From the NCBI GenBank assembly GCA_006742785.1, contig AP019755.1:868001-932000 (forward strand): a DNA stretch of 64,000 nucleotides, in the 5' to 3' direction. A model generated the notes under the pieces. It saw nothing but the letters and a program-made list of their open reading frames with translations. It was not told the origin of the DNA and did not search any database. Position 1 is the first letter of the stretch; the number at the start of each line of letters is the position of its first letter. This DNA comes from Nitrosomonas stercoris (GTDB taxonomy: Bacteria; Pseudomonadota; Gammaproteobacteria; Burkholderiales; Nitrosomonadaceae). A program made the translations under genes and the position numbers. This document shows positions 32,580-42,891 of this stretch, piece after piece.

Positions 32580-33104
32580 ATGAAGATTTCGGTGATCCCT
32601 GAGCAGGTGGCGGAAACATTGGATGCTGAGAACCATTTCATTGTTCGTGAAGTGTTCGATGTGCACCTATCCGACCAAGGCTTTGAACTATCTACCAGAA
32701 GTGTGAGCCCCTACCGGAAGGATTACATCTCGGATGATGACTCTGATGAAGACTCTGCTTGCTATGGCGCATTCATCGACCAAGAGCTTGTCGGGAAGAT
32801 TGAACTCAACTCAACATGGAACGATCTAGCCTCTATCGAACACATTGTTGTGTCGCACACGCACCGAGGCAAAGGAGTCGCGCACAGTCTCATCGAATTT
32901 GCGAAAAAGTGGGCACTAAGCAGACAGCTCCTTGGCATACGATTAGAGACACAAACGAACAATGTACCTGCCTGCAATTTGTACGCAAAATGTGGCTTTA
33001 CTCTCGGCGGCATTGACCTGTTCACGTATAAAACTAGACCTCAAGTCTCGAACGAAACAGCGATGTACTGGTACTGGTTCTCGGGAGCACAGGATGACGC
33101 CTAA
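32580..33104 (+). CDS. sat2: Streptothricin acetyltransferase
   Basis: 174 aa GNAT-fold acetyltransferase that N-acetylates streptothricin (nourseothricin). The acetyl-CoA segment is visible as IVVSHTHRGKGVAHSLIEFA, followed by ETQTNNVPACNLYAKCGFTLGG. I recognise it as the sat2 cassette product of Tn7. As first cassette it lies closest to the presumed Pc promoter. The start is the ATG just inside the cassette boundary. Confidence 0.96.
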   Translation: MKISVIPEQVAETLDAENHFIVREVFDVHLSDQGFELSTRSVSPYRKDYISDDDSDEDSACYGAFIDQELVGKIELNSTWNDLASIEHIVVSHTHRGKGVAHSLIEFAKKWALSRQLLGIRLETQTNNVPACNLYAKCGFTLGGIDLFTYKTRPQVSNETAMYWYWFSGAQDDA

Positions 33105-33158
33105 CAATTCATTCAAGCCGACACCGCTTCGCGGCGCGGCTTAATTCAGGCGTTAAAC
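33099..33158 (+). other. attC of the sat2 cassette
   Basis: 60-base element: GCCTAAC at the left, a palindromic centre (AAGCCGACACCGCTTCGCGG...GGCTTAA) and GCGTTAAAC at the right. It overlaps the sat2 stop. Confidence 0.85.
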
Positions 33159-33161
33159 ATC

Positions 33162-33950
33162 ATGAGGGAAGCGGTGATCGCCGAAGTATCGACTCAACTA
33201 TCAGAGGTAGTTGGCGTCATCGAGCGCCATCTCGAACCGACGTTGCTGGCCGTACATTTGTACGGCTCCGCAGTGGATGGCGGCCTGAAGCCACACAGTG
33301 ATATTGATTTGCTGGTTACGGTGACCGTAAGGCTTGATGAAACAACGCGGCGAGCTTTGATCAACGACCTTTTGGAAACTTCGGCTTCCCCTGGAGAGAG
33401 CGAGATTCTCCGCGCTGTAGAAGTCACCATTGTTGTGCACGACGACATCATTCCGTGGCGTTATCCAGCTAAGCGCGAACTGCAATTTGGAGAATGGCAG
33501 CGCAATGACATTCTTGCAGGTATCTTCGAGCCAGCCACGATCGACATTGATCTGGCTATCTTGCTGACAAAAGCAAGAGAACATAGCGTTGCCTTGGTAG
33601 GTCCAGCGGCGGAGGAACTCTTTGATCCGGTTCCTGAACAGGATCTATTTGAGGCGCTAAATGAAACCTTAACGCTATGGAACTCGCCGCCCGACTGGGC
33701 TGGCGATGAGCGAAATGTAGTGCTTACGTTGTCCCGCATTTGGTACAGCGCAGTAACCGGCAAAATCGCGCCGAAGGATGTCGCTGCCGACTGGGCAATG
33801 GAGCGCCTGCCGGCCCAGTATCAGCCCGTCATACTTGAAGCTAGGCAGGCTTATCTTGGACAAGAAGATCGCTTGGCCTCGCGCGCAGATCAGTTGGAAG
33901 AATTTGTTCACTACGTGAAAGGCGAGATCACCAAGGTAGTCGGCAAATAA
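33162..33950 (+). CDS. aadA1: Aminoglycoside 3''-nucleotidyltransferase (streptomycin/spectinomycin)
   Basis: 262 aa. Adenylylates streptomycin at 3'' and spectinomycin at 9. The nucleotidyltransferase motif HLYGSAVDGGLKPHSDIDLLV is close to the N-terminus and the C-terminal helical domain is complete. I recognise it as AadA1, the usual second or third cassette of Tn7. It follows the sat2 attC and is read from the same promoter. Confidence 0.97.
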   Translation: MREAVIAEVSTQLSEVVGVIERHLEPTLLAVHLYGSAVDGGLKPHSDIDLLVTVTVRLDETTRRALINDLLETSASPGESEILRAVEVTIVVHDDIIPWRYPAKRELQFGEWQRNDILAGIFEPATIDIDLAILLTKAREHSVALVGPAAEELFDPVPEQDLFEALNETLTLWNSPPDWAGDERNVVLTLSRIWYSAVTGKIAPKDVAADWAMERLPAQYQPVILEARQAYLGQEDRLASRADQLEEFVHYVKGEITKVVGK

Positions 33951-33951
33951 T

Positions 33952-34011
33952 GTCTAACAATTCGTTCAAGCCGACGCCGCTTCGCGGCGCGGCTTAACTC
34001 AAGCGTTAGAG
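33952..34011 (+). other. attC of the aadA1 cassette
   Basis: 60-base element from GTCTAAC to GCGTTAGAG with the same palindromic centre as the sat2 attC (CAAGCCGACGCCGCTTCGCG). Confidence 0.85.
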
Positions 34012-34025
34012 AGCTGGGGAAGACT

Positions 34026-34523
34026 ATGCGCGATCTGTTGAAGGTGGTTCTAAGCCTCGTACTTGCGATGGCATCGGGGCAGGCACTTGCTGACCTGCCA
34101 ATTGTTTTAGTGGATGAAGCTCGTCTTCCCTATGACTACTCCCCATCCAACTACGACATTTCTCCAAGCAACTACGACAACTCCATAAGCAATTACGACA
34201 ATAGTCCATCAAATTACGACAACTCTGAGAGCAACTACGATAATAGTTCATCCAATTACGACAATAGTCGCAACGGAAATCGTAGGCTTATATATAGCGC
34301 AAATGGGTCTCGCACTTTCGCCGGCTACTACGTCATTGCCAACAATGGGACAACGAACTTCTTTTCCACATCTGGCAAAAGGATGTTCTACACCCCAAAA
34401 GGGGGGCGCGGCGTCTATGGCGGCAAAGATGGGAGCTTCTGCGGGGCATTGGTCGTCATAAATGGCCAATTTTCGCTTGCCCTGACAGATAACGGCCTGA
34501 AGATCATGTATCTAAGCAACTAG
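34026..34523 (+). CDS. ybeA: Secreted protein with seven-residue repeats (Tn7 ybeA/orfX)
   Basis: 165 aa. A clear signal peptide with cleavage after ALA near residue 22 predicts export. Residues about 38-84 hold six to seven copies of a heptad, consensus SNYDNSx. The C-terminal half is Gly- and Tyr-rich with no recognised domain. It sits third in the integron after aadA1 and is known from Tn7; its function is unknown. The repeats are not metal-binding boxes of a known type. Confidence 0.85.
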   Translation: MRDLLKVVLSLVLAMASGQALADLPIVLVDEARLPYDYSPSNYDISPSNYDNSISNYDNSPSNYDNSESNYDNSSSNYDNSRNGNRRLIYSANGSRTFAGYYVIANNGTTNFFSTSGKRMFYTPKGGRGVYGGKDGSFCGALVVINGQFSLALTDNGLKIMYLSN

Positions 34524-34531
34524 CCTGCTCT

Positions 34532-34548
34532 CTAATAAAATGTTAGGC
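34532..34548 (+). other. Second copy of the attI2 core sequence
   Basis: CTAATAAAATGTTAGGC, identical to 32558-32574. It ends the ybeA unit in place of an obvious 60-base attC, so the sat2-aadA1-ybeA block is flanked by 17-base direct repeats. Confidence 0.7.
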
Positions 34549-34583
34549 CTCAACATCTAGTCGCAAGCTGAGGGGAACCACTA

Positions 34584-34955
34584 GTGTCATACGAACCTCC
34601 AAGAGACGGTTACACAAACGGGTACATTGTTGATGTCATGTATGACAATCGCCCAAGTAAGTATCCAGCTGTGTTCAGAACGTACGTCCGAATTCCAGAC
34701 TATGTCGAACTAGATAACGCGGAGGAGCTGGCCGACGCAATCATTCGAGAGGTTGAGTTAAAGGAGGCATGGCTCACAAGGGTCTTGGGGAACTCAGCCG
34801 ATCCTGACGCTTCTGTGGGCAAGTGGGACCGGCGCCTAGCGCAGTGCGGTGGTATTGATGAGATGTCAAGTGGGGTGCAGGCAACATACTTCAGTCCAAA
34901 CGGTCAGCTGGTCGGCTTAGTGGCATACATTGATGCCGAATGGATGGATGAATAG
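34584..34955 (+). CDS. ybfA: Hypothetical protein YbfA of Tn7
   Basis: 123 aa from a GTG start preceded by GAGGGGAA. Small acidic soluble protein without recognised motifs. It is followed by ybfB after about 30 bases on the same strand. The name is taken from Tn7 annotation as I recall it. Function unknown. Confidence 0.7.
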   Translation: MSYEPPRDGYTNGYIVDVMYDNRPSKYPAVFRTYVRIPDYVELDNAEELADAIIREVELKEAWLTRVLGNSADPDASVGKWDRRLAQCGGIDEMSSGVQATYFSPNGQLVGLVAYIDAEWMDE

Positions 34956-34987
34956 CTCTGACGTTACGATTCAGGTGAGACAACCAG

Positions 34988-35311
34988 ATGGGCATTGCGT
35001 ACAAGCTCAGTTGCCACCGATGTGGCTACGAGTCTGATCTTCTTTACCTAGGCCAAGGTATGGCGATGCTTCCTGAGCAAATAGTCGGAACGTGCACATG
35101 CTGCGACAATCTAACGACGATTTCTATAAATGAAAGCTACGGAGTATGCTCACTTTGTGGGGCTAAGGATCGTGTGATATTTACAAGCTATCAGCATGAG
35201 GCAAGGCCAAGAAATCCCTGCTATCTAGAGAGAAGTTTCAAATATCAATGCCCAAGATGCCATGCCTTCAGTATGGAGCCTCCGGATCTACCGGAGATGC
35301 TTTGGGACTAA
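34988..35311 (+). CDS. ybfB: Zinc-ribbon-like small protein YbfB of Tn7
   Basis: 107 aa with four CxxC-type pairs: CHRCGY near residue 10, CTCCDN near 36, CSLCGA near 56 and CPRCHA near 92, so one or two zinc ribbons are likely. No catalytic domain is seen. It lies between ybfA and ybgA in the right part of the Tn7 cargo. Function unknown. Confidence 0.7.
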   Translation: MGIAYKLSCHRCGYESDLLYLGQGMAMLPEQIVGTCTCCDNLTTISINESYGVCSLCGAKDRVIFTSYQHEARPRNPCYLERSFKYQCPRCHAFSMEPPDLPEMLWD

Positions 35312-35364
35312 TGCTCCGCTTTGCCTCGGGTATCCGTTCGACCTATGTTTAAGAGGAAACGCAC

Positions 35365-35742
35365 GTGTCTGCCGCCAAAGCTCTTGCCTATGCACTTTGT
35401 GACAAGTTGGAAAGCAAAAAAGTTGATGAAGTCGTACGAAATCTTGTTTCTAGCGGCTGGAATATTAGGGAAGTGGCCTGGGAAGCTTCGTCCTTTGATC
35501 ATGAAATGCCCTACTTTGACACGGGGCGGGACTTCGATATTGGATTTCCTGACACGCTGTCATCCAAGATTGAGTTTTTGACCGCGAATGGATCAATCGT
35601 CCAAGCACGTGCTCGCCTGCACTTCAAGCAGGCTCTAATTTTTGCCAAGGCGTCCAAACATGTCGCCGCGCTCAAGAACTCATTGGATTACTACTATGGA
35701 TCGTCTGTAATCCCCCCTCAAAACCACGGAGGCTATTTGTAG
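35365..35742 (+). CDS. ybgA: Hypothetical protein YbgA of Tn7
   Basis: 125 aa from a GTG start. Mixed alpha/beta soluble protein with no motif that I recognise. It is the last plus-strand gene before tnsE, which is read toward it. The name follows Tn7 annotation from memory. Confidence 0.65.
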   Translation: MSAAKALAYALCDKLESKKVDEVVRNLVSSGWNIREVAWEASSFDHEMPYFDTGRDFDIGFPDTLSSKIEFLTANGSIVQARARLHFKQALIFAKASKHVAALKNSLDYYYGSSVIPPQNHGGYL

Positions 35743-35767
35743 AAAATTCCATTAATATGAACTCAAG

Positions 35768-35917
35768 GTGTTCCCTACGGACGAATCAGCGATGAAGGTG
35801 GTGTACCTGGCTATCCAGGCGGCGACCAAGAAATGGACGATGCCGATCCGCAACTGGAAGCCGGCCATGAACCGTTTTATGATCGAATTTGGTGACCGTT
35901 TAAATGGCCACCTTTAA
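35768..35917 (+). pseudogene. C-terminal remnant of an IS256-family transposase
   Basis: 49 codons ending in a stop encode FPTDESAMKVVYLAIQAA, KKWTMPIRNWKPAMNRFMIE and FGDRLNGHL, the familiar C-terminal end of mutator/IS256-type transposases. There is no start codon and no upstream part, so this is a fossil of an insertion carried within the Tn7 cargo between ybgA and tnsE. Confidence 0.8.
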
Positions 35918-35972
35918 CTGACCGGCAAAAGCACTTACACAAAAGGGTTTACAGGCTCTTTCAGTCATTCCT

Positions 35973-37589
35973 TTAATGCGTAAATTGCTCTCTAACCACT
36001 CTCTCAGCCCACCCTTCCATATCCTCTCTCGATACTTGCAGCTCCCCCAACCCCTTTGGATGATTCACCCCTCTATGCCCGTCTTGTCCATATAATTGAT
36101 CAAACAAACTATTTGGCCAATTCAATGAGCTCTTCACCACTCCACGCCGTATCTTTTCAAAATCATTCCGCCATGTTTCGCTATCAACGCCACTCAACAC
36201 TTTGGTAGAAAGCATTTTCACCCCATCCGATGCATCCACCTCTAGCAATACAAATTCACTGCCATTACGTTGCACCCCAACGGCTTTAATCACTCTTGGT
36301 GAGCCATCTTTACACAGATGTAATCGGCTACGCCCAACTTTTGGCAAAACCAAGGTTTCTTCAAAAAGCACCCGACATGCAAATTTAGTTTTTAGAATTG
36401 AAAGTAGCTCATCAAAAGCAGCAAATCGATTAGCAAAAATAGAGTTGTAATTGGTTGCATCCTGCTTCCCACCCACATCTGCCGCTGCTAGGACACCACC
36501 TAAGTGTGGCTCATCAGTACTAACCAAATTACTATTTTCACTTGTTGTTGCTTCTTCTTTTTCTAAAATAGTTTGGCTACTTTTTCTTGCCCTGCGAGAT
36601 TTTTCAATTCGACTAGGTCTACTAAAACTTATCCATGTCGGCTCAGCCTCTATGACTCGTGTGTCTGTGTCTATATTGGCTGTTTCCTCATCGTCCAACT
36701 GTAGATGCTCATCATCAACAACTGACTCTGTTGAAACCGCTATGTGCTGCGTACTACCATCACCTGCCTCCTTTTCCTGAAAAGAGGCATGGCTAATAGC
36801 TGTTGTGCTAGGAAGCATAGCGTTGATTTCTAAACCTACTATTTCCTCAACTAAATAATCCTTATCCTCGTTAGAAGAACGTCCTTTTACATGTAATTTC
36901 CAACCCTGCATGGGCGGAGGGTCAAAGCTAAAGCACCAGCTTTCAACGCCGTTCTTAATTTCTCTATTTTGTTGATAGTGCCTAAAAATACTTTCATACG
37001 AATCCATAACATCTTGATCCGAAAACAACCAAACCAAAAGCTGCACTACGGCCGACTGCTCTAACGCCCCTTTAGGAAACGATGAACTGGGTAAGATCCT
37101 TATCTCTAAATGATCTCGCTCAACCTCATACTGAACGTCGAACTCTTGCTGTAAAGCGGTACTGCTCAAACAGCTTCGACAGAAATAGGAGTTAATTAAA
37201 AATAATGACCGAGCTAGCTCTAACTGTGGGATGTGATAACGAGTCTTGCTATATGGTGTTTCAGCTTCGTAAATAAATGAACTCTGCGCTCCATCCTTGT
37301 TGCGTACGGAAGCAAAGGACGAGAGATTAGGAAAATCGATTATTTTGGCTCGTTGAAGATCCGATGCTTCAAACTCAATCACACGATCCGCCTTATTTAT
37401 TTGCTTTGTTGTACTGTTAACCACCTTAGCTCGACTTAATAAAGGCAAATGAGTAAATCGAGTCCATTTCCGTTCTTGCATTGGATTAAACCAAACAAAA
37501 ATACGCCACTCCTTATGACCCGAGTTACGGAATAAATGACCAATATGTACAACCTGCACATTGTCATTAAATGTAGCTAGCCTAACCAC
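35973..37589 (-). CDS. tnsE: Tn7 targeting protein TnsE
   Basis: 538 aa, the exact Tn7 length. TnsE directs insertion into conjugating plasmids and discontinuously replicating DNA by binding the sliding clamp and 3' recessed ends. The start is a GTG placed directly after the tnsD stop (TGA then GTG). No frameshift was seen, so the plasmid-directed pathway should be usable alongside the attTn7 pathway. Confidence 0.95.
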   Translation of the reverse strand: MVRLATFNDNVQVVHIGHLFRNSGHKEWRIFVWFNPMQERKWTRFTHLPLLSRAKVVNSTTKQINKADRVIEFEASDLQRAKIIDFPNLSSFASVRNKDGAQSSFIYEAETPYSKTRYHIPQLELARSLFLINSYFCRSCLSSTALQQEFDVQYEVERDHLEIRILPSSSFPKGALEQSAVVQLLVWLFSDQDVMDSYESIFRHYQQNREIKNGVESWCFSFDPPPMQGWKLHVKGRSSNEDKDYLVEEIVGLEINAMLPSTTAISHASFQEKEAGDGSTQHIAVSTESVVDDEHLQLDDEETANIDTDTRVIEAEPTWISFSRPSRIEKSRRARKSSQTILEKEEATTSENSNLVSTDEPHLGGVLAAADVGGKQDATNYNSIFANRFAAFDELLSILKTKFACRVLFEETLVLPKVGRSRLHLCKDGSPRVIKAVGVQRNGSEFVLLEVDASDGVKMLSTKVLSGVDSETWRNDFEKIRRGVVKSSLNWPNSLFDQLYGQDGHRGVNHPKGLGELQVSREDMEGWAERVVREQFTH

Positions 37590-39116
37590 TCACTCTTCCC
37601 CATAAACCATTTCCAAGAATCTTTGTGCTTCCTCAGTTATCCGCTCTTTAGATAACGTTGCACTTCTTAATAATCGCCAGCGCCTAAGCTCAACATCTTC
37701 CTGTTTAAGCTTAATAAAAGCTTGGCTAATCCGTCTAATTTGATAATCTTCCACACTCTCTGAGTAACGCTTTAAGCAAAGCGCTACCAAAGGCAGTTTC
37801 TGTAGATTTTTTGCAAGAGAGGTTCCGTTAGGAGTTTGCTTTAACAGCCAGCTCGATGTCGCTCTTGGGTGATCAAGGCTACTATCTAGACGCTTTATGA
37901 TTCTTAATAGTTGTCGTACAGCAATTCGATCTCTTTGGTTCCAATCAACTCTAGGGGCGGGTGCCAGACGCTCTTGTTGATGCTGTTGATTCCAGTGAAC
38001 TAGCCAATCCCTGTCATGTCGGTAAAGCCAAGCGTATAGCACCCCACCCTCTAAAGACTGTCTTGCCGCCTTAATTCCTTGGTATTTATGCACTAGTTGC
38101 TGCCAGTCTTTATGCTTAACAGATAAATCTTCAGAGTTAGGTTGCACAGACTGGCTAACAGGTCTTGTCGTTATAGAGTGCTCAGTAAGAGCACTTGCCT
38201 GCTGTAGCGCTTCTATAACCGTTAGTTTTGGCAATAAGGCTTGCCACACAATACTATGCTGTAAATAACTAAAGGCTTTTCTATGCTTACGGAATATACT
38301 TTTCAGCCAACACGTGTCCTTGTTCTCTGCCAACTTTAAATCCAGTTTCTCTAGTGCCTCATCACTAAAAGTCTGCCTCACTCTCTCCGCCACCAAGTCA
38401 TGACGAATGTGCTTGCTTTTGGTTAGCCCTAGATCCTGCGCTAAGCGCTGATAAAACAGCGTCCACTGCTCAAGGCTTGGGGAAAGCTCTTGCGCTCGTG
38501 GAGCATCTAACAGAGGGGCTATATAAGCAGCTAGTGCTGTTAATTGAGATAGGGAGTCTTTGGGGTAGTCTGAAAGCAGCTCAGTATGACCCAAAGCCCA
38601 AAATTGATGTCGGTGATCATCTACAGCTCTATCAAAGAAGACTAAAGCACCGTGTTTTGGACAATATGGCAAAGCGGGCAAATACCAATCTCGTTGCCAA
38701 AAGGCTTCCCCATACCTATTTAGCTGAAGAGCAACGCAATCAGGGCAGTATCTAAAGCGGTTATCGCTCTTAACTCTAGAAGCAGCGACTCCTAGCATTA
38801 AATGCACCGCACCTTGCGCTTGGTACTCCATTAACCGAATAGCTTCGTCTCGGCGCTCCTTGCCTACAAACGGAGCATATAAAGGGAATAAGGTATGCTC
38901 ATAAATAAGCTGCTGAACAGCGTAACGTCCTGTTTGATGTAGATGTCTTGCTATCACACCTAAATGCGAGGGCAGACCTAAGGTAGCGACCACCTTGCGG
39001 TTGCCATACACCTCATCCAACAGCTGCTTAGGACTAACAATCCCTTGATAAACGCCTGCCCGTGCAATAGTGCTATAAATCAGCTCATTCGAGTACGGAA
39101 CAGGAAAGTTTCTCAT
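37590..39116 (-). CDS. tnsD: Tn7 attTn7-binding protein TnsD (TniQ family)
   Basis: 508 aa. TnsD binds the 3' end of glmS and recruits TnsC for insertion just downstream. The zinc-finger cysteines and histidine are visible as FRYCPDCVAL and ALPYCPKHGALVFF (about residues 124-160). Two bases separate it from tnsC. The glmS end at 45061 carries the conserved coding sequence that TnsD reads. Confidence 0.96.
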   Translation of the reverse strand: MRNFPVPYSNELIYSTIARAGVYQGIVSPKQLLDEVYGNRKVVATLGLPSHLGVIARHLHQTGRYAVQQLIYEHTLFPLYAPFVGKERRDEAIRLMEYQAQGAVHLMLGVAASRVKSDNRFRYCPDCVALQLNRYGEAFWQRDWYLPALPYCPKHGALVFFDRAVDDHRHQFWALGHTELLSDYPKDSLSQLTALAAYIAPLLDAPRAQELSPSLEQWTLFYQRLAQDLGLTKSKHIRHDLVAERVRQTFSDEALEKLDLKLAENKDTCWLKSIFRKHRKAFSYLQHSIVWQALLPKLTVIEALQQASALTEHSITTRPVSQSVQPNSEDLSVKHKDWQQLVHKYQGIKAARQSLEGGVLYAWLYRHDRDWLVHWNQQHQQERLAPAPRVDWNQRDRIAVRQLLRIIKRLDSSLDHPRATSSWLLKQTPNGTSLAKNLQKLPLVALCLKRYSESVEDYQIRRISQAFIKLKQEDVELRRWRLLRSATLSKERITEEAQRFLEMVYGEE

Positions 39117-39118
39117 GG

Positions 39119-40786
39119 CTAACCTGCTTGTTTAAATAAGCTCGCCATATCCACTATTACCCCTTTCCCTTTTAACCGTTCATGCATGGTTTTTTCAGGT
39201 TGGCGTTGTGAATAGATATAACGTAAATCCGTATCAGGCAAGCTATCCCAGTCGCTGGGCTTGACTACCTTTATAGCCGAAACCTTTTTACTCTTGGAGG
39301 GCTTTTCTAGTTCTGACACTACCGTTTCGCCTTCCATCAACCACTGCAAAACAAGAGGCAGTAACTTTTGTCTTGTCATCGTTGGATTCTGGCTAAACGC
39401 TTTTTTAATAGTGGGAATTAACAGGCTTGAATCGTAATCCTCTTTCAGCATCAGATATAAATGACGCTGATCTTCGGTATCTAACTCTTGAAGGGCTTTT
39501 TCTTCTGGTGTTTGTTCTTGTATCGCTGCGATATCTAGCTGAAGTTGGATTAACCGTTTATCAATCTCGGGAACGACTAGATCAGAATAACGAGCAATGC
39601 GTTCTGGGATACCCGAGCGTAATGCCTCTAGCATGGGGTGCACAGGCTTTAACTCATCTTGATACACTTGCCGCAATAAACCAGCGGTAATACGCTCATT
39701 GCCTAAAGCTAGCGCACGGAGCTGAGCGAGTACAAAAAGTTTTACTACAATGTCCATCACTCCTTGGCTTAGCTCATACCACACATCACGGACCTCATCC
39801 GATAACAGCGCATCTTTGCGTTGTAAAAGCTGTAATTGCCAAAGATTATCCGTAAAAGCGATCCACTCTTGATTGGGCTTTCCACGTTGCGTTTGTTGTA
39901 TAGGATCCCAGAATATAGCTCCAAACCCTGCCCCTCTACGTGCAGACCGCAAATCAGCCTCAAAAATCTCTCGTGCTTTAGGGGTACCAATCAACATCAC
40001 TGGTACGCCAATAATATTCACCATCGTCACAAAAAAGTTCAGCATCTCTTGAGATCCACCCGAACGAGAGCGGCTTAAATGCTGAATTTCATCAATAACC
40101 AACAACCCTAAAGCATGTGCATTGGCTATTTGCGACATCAAAGCCAACATGGTTTCTATACCATGACGTTTTAAGCCATAACGACGCTCATAGTTCGAGC
40201 CCAAGGCTCGATCCAACGCTCTGAAAAAATTCAAGCAGATTTCTTTTAGCGAACCATTATGCGAGCAGTCTATTTTCAAATACACCACCTGCTCTACATT
40301 GAGTTCACGATGGTAAATCACCTGAGGATACGTGGCTAGAATACGATGAAGAGAGGTCGTCTTCCCACTACCAGAACAACCAATTAACAATAAGCTTTGT
40401 GCCGTAGATCGTGCCTCCTCAAAGCGAAATGTCTCCAACTCTCCCGTTTGAACACGCTCATAACCATTTTGTAAATGCTTTTGTAAATCTCCTGTTTTAG
40501 GATTTCTGCCTACGTAGCCACCTCGAATCATGACCGAAATACGCTCACTTAGTAGCAAATGCGTACCTAATGGCTGAAAATAGTCATCTGGAATACGACA
40601 AATGGTATGAGCTCTGATAACACGGGACTTTTGCAAGTCAGAGGAAGTAAGCTGTAAAGAGGATTTCAGTGATGCAGCACTATTCACTGACTCTTGTAAT
40701 GGTGGTAAGGCCTCGATAAAAGGATTATCACGATAAGCCTCTACCCCCGTATCACGATAAACTGCTTGAATCCGGGTAGCACTCAT
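39119..40786 (-). CDS. tnsC: Tn7 AAA+ regulator TnsC
   Basis: 555 aa. ATP-bound TnsC bridges the target-site proteins and the TnsAB transposase and enforces target immunity. Walker A is [17 protein letters not shown] (about residue 135) and Walker B is [17 protein letters not shown] (about 235). It overlaps tnsB by 4 bases. Confidence 0.96.
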
Positions 40787-42891
40787 GACTCATCCTTTTC
40801 TGGTGGATCCTGAAATAATTCAGGCACGTATGTGGGTAGGCTGTAATCTTCTTGATCATCCGCTTCCACTGCGTTGAAAGGAATAACTTTAGCCTCATCA
40901 CCTGAAGAGCTTGGCTTCAAATGCTCCGCACGTTTTTTACGCTCCGAGGTCACGGCTTCTTTTTTATTAGTTTTAATCTGCTTAATGCGTGTTGATTTGG
41001 GCTCAGTAGTACTGGGCGTTAACTTATTCGCTTTCTGAATGGTTTGCTGAATAAACGCCTCAAGCTCCCTGCGTTTAGTTAACTCATCCTGCTTCGCATT
41101 GGCTTTATTGTGTTTTTCTTGTGCTTGTATATCCCAAACCTCCCAAAATGAGAGACCTTTAAACTGCCGACTACGTTCCGTCAGATTACAGCGCCAAAAT
41201 ACACGGCTGCCAACTTGCGGAAACAAATAAATCGTATCAACCAGCACTGGGTCATAAGCCGCTTCTAAATGTTGAGGTCTAGCTATATCAGTGCTCCGCT
41301 GCAACCAACCCTCACGCAGAATCTCTGACCCCGAGTAATACAAACCCCACAAATTAACGCCAAATGAAGAAATAGAGACCTTTCGGCGAGGCAGTAACGC
41401 TACTCGCAACTGCTCTTGCTCCACAGCCCTTAAACTACCTGTACGATGCTGCATACCCCATTGCCATAGCTGGACAGGAATAGACGGTAAATCTGTAGGA
41501 AAATCAGCATCTCGATCGTATTTATCCATCACCAGATGGTTATTTCTGAATAAGATCGTACGCAAAATAATTTGTGTGAACTCAAATACCGACAGAGATG
41601 CATCTAACCTATAGTCTGTTTCACCATGGCTTTTGATCCGACTGCCCTCTACAATGCCAGGTGCAAAGGACTTAAACTCGGCTTGTAGTGTTCTAAAAGT
41701 GCTTTCCACTATGCCTTTAGCATCGCCACGTCTAGGTGGAGCACTTTCCACTCGCACATTAAAACTAGAAACTAAGGCTTCGACCTGATGACTCATTAAT
41801 TCGCCACGGTCCGCTAGCAACACATCTGGCAAACCTACACACGGCCAGTCTGAGCTACTAATCTCAATATCATGCTGGGCACAAATGGCCGTTTTGTCAG
41901 AGCAAGCATTTACAAAAGCCTGCATCGCCACCACATAAGACGGATTTTCAAAGCCGATATAAAAGCCCGTGATCATCCGACTAAACACATCAATCACAAT
42001 GTAAAGCGTTGGTCTTCCTATGATTTTTTGGCGATCATGATGATCCACTAAATAAATATCAGCAATCGTGGCATCAATCTCATAACGACTCCCAGGGCCT
42101 AACGCCTGAGAAGTGGCTGTACTACTTAAGGGTCGTACGTCTTTTTTATATACCCCTGCTTTAACTCTAGACTTTAAGCGCTGAGCTTTAGGGTATTCTC
42201 GATCATAAAAATAACGAAACTGACGTAGTGTTGGGTAATCCTCTTGGGGAATGCGAGGAAAATACTGAGCAAACAAGTCCACAAATCGTCTATAGGCAAC
42301 GGTGGTCTTTGTACCTTTTTGATTTAACAGGTGCTTTTCTATGGTCAACCTAAAAAGGCGTTCAATCTCGGGCGTTACCTTGGTTCCTTCACCCTTACCA
42401 TATTCTCTGGCTCGGCCAATCTTTGCTGTTCCTGTCGCTGAACGTCTTTCCCCTGGTGCACCGCTGTTTTTGTAGTCAGGAATTAATGCATTAGGCGTTT
42501 GACCACGCTGCCAGTAACGGCGTAACAACTTATAAACTGTAGCCTTAGTAACCTTATGTTCTTGGACCACATGCTCAACGAGTTCGCTTCTGACTTTAGG
42601 GTCGAAACGATCCTTACTATTAATAATAGGAAGAATTTTTCGATAATCCTCCTCGCGCTTCTGGAAGCTGACAGAATCTACAGACGGCTCTTCTAAATCA
42701 AGATGTACATAAGGGTCATCAGTTCTAACTAAGCGGCCTTCATCTAAATACTGCATTAGCAACAACTCAGCCCTAGCTTGTGGAACTCCTTTATCAGCGC
42801 TTATTTGCATCCAGACAACTTGGCCATCCTCTATAGCCAAAATGCGATACGGATCATTATCAAATAGCACAACCTCATTAATTTGCCACAT
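40783..42891 (-). CDS. tnsB: Tn7 DDE transposase TnsB
   Basis: 702 aa. It binds the 22-bp sites at both ends and does the 3' cleavage and joining. DDE residues sit in [11 protein letters not shown] (first Asp), [11 protein letters not shown] (second) and [12 protein letters not shown] (Glu). The N-terminal part holds the helix-turn-helix DNA-binding domains and the C-terminal tail is charged for TnsC contact. It overlaps tnsA by 14 bases. Confidence 0.96.
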
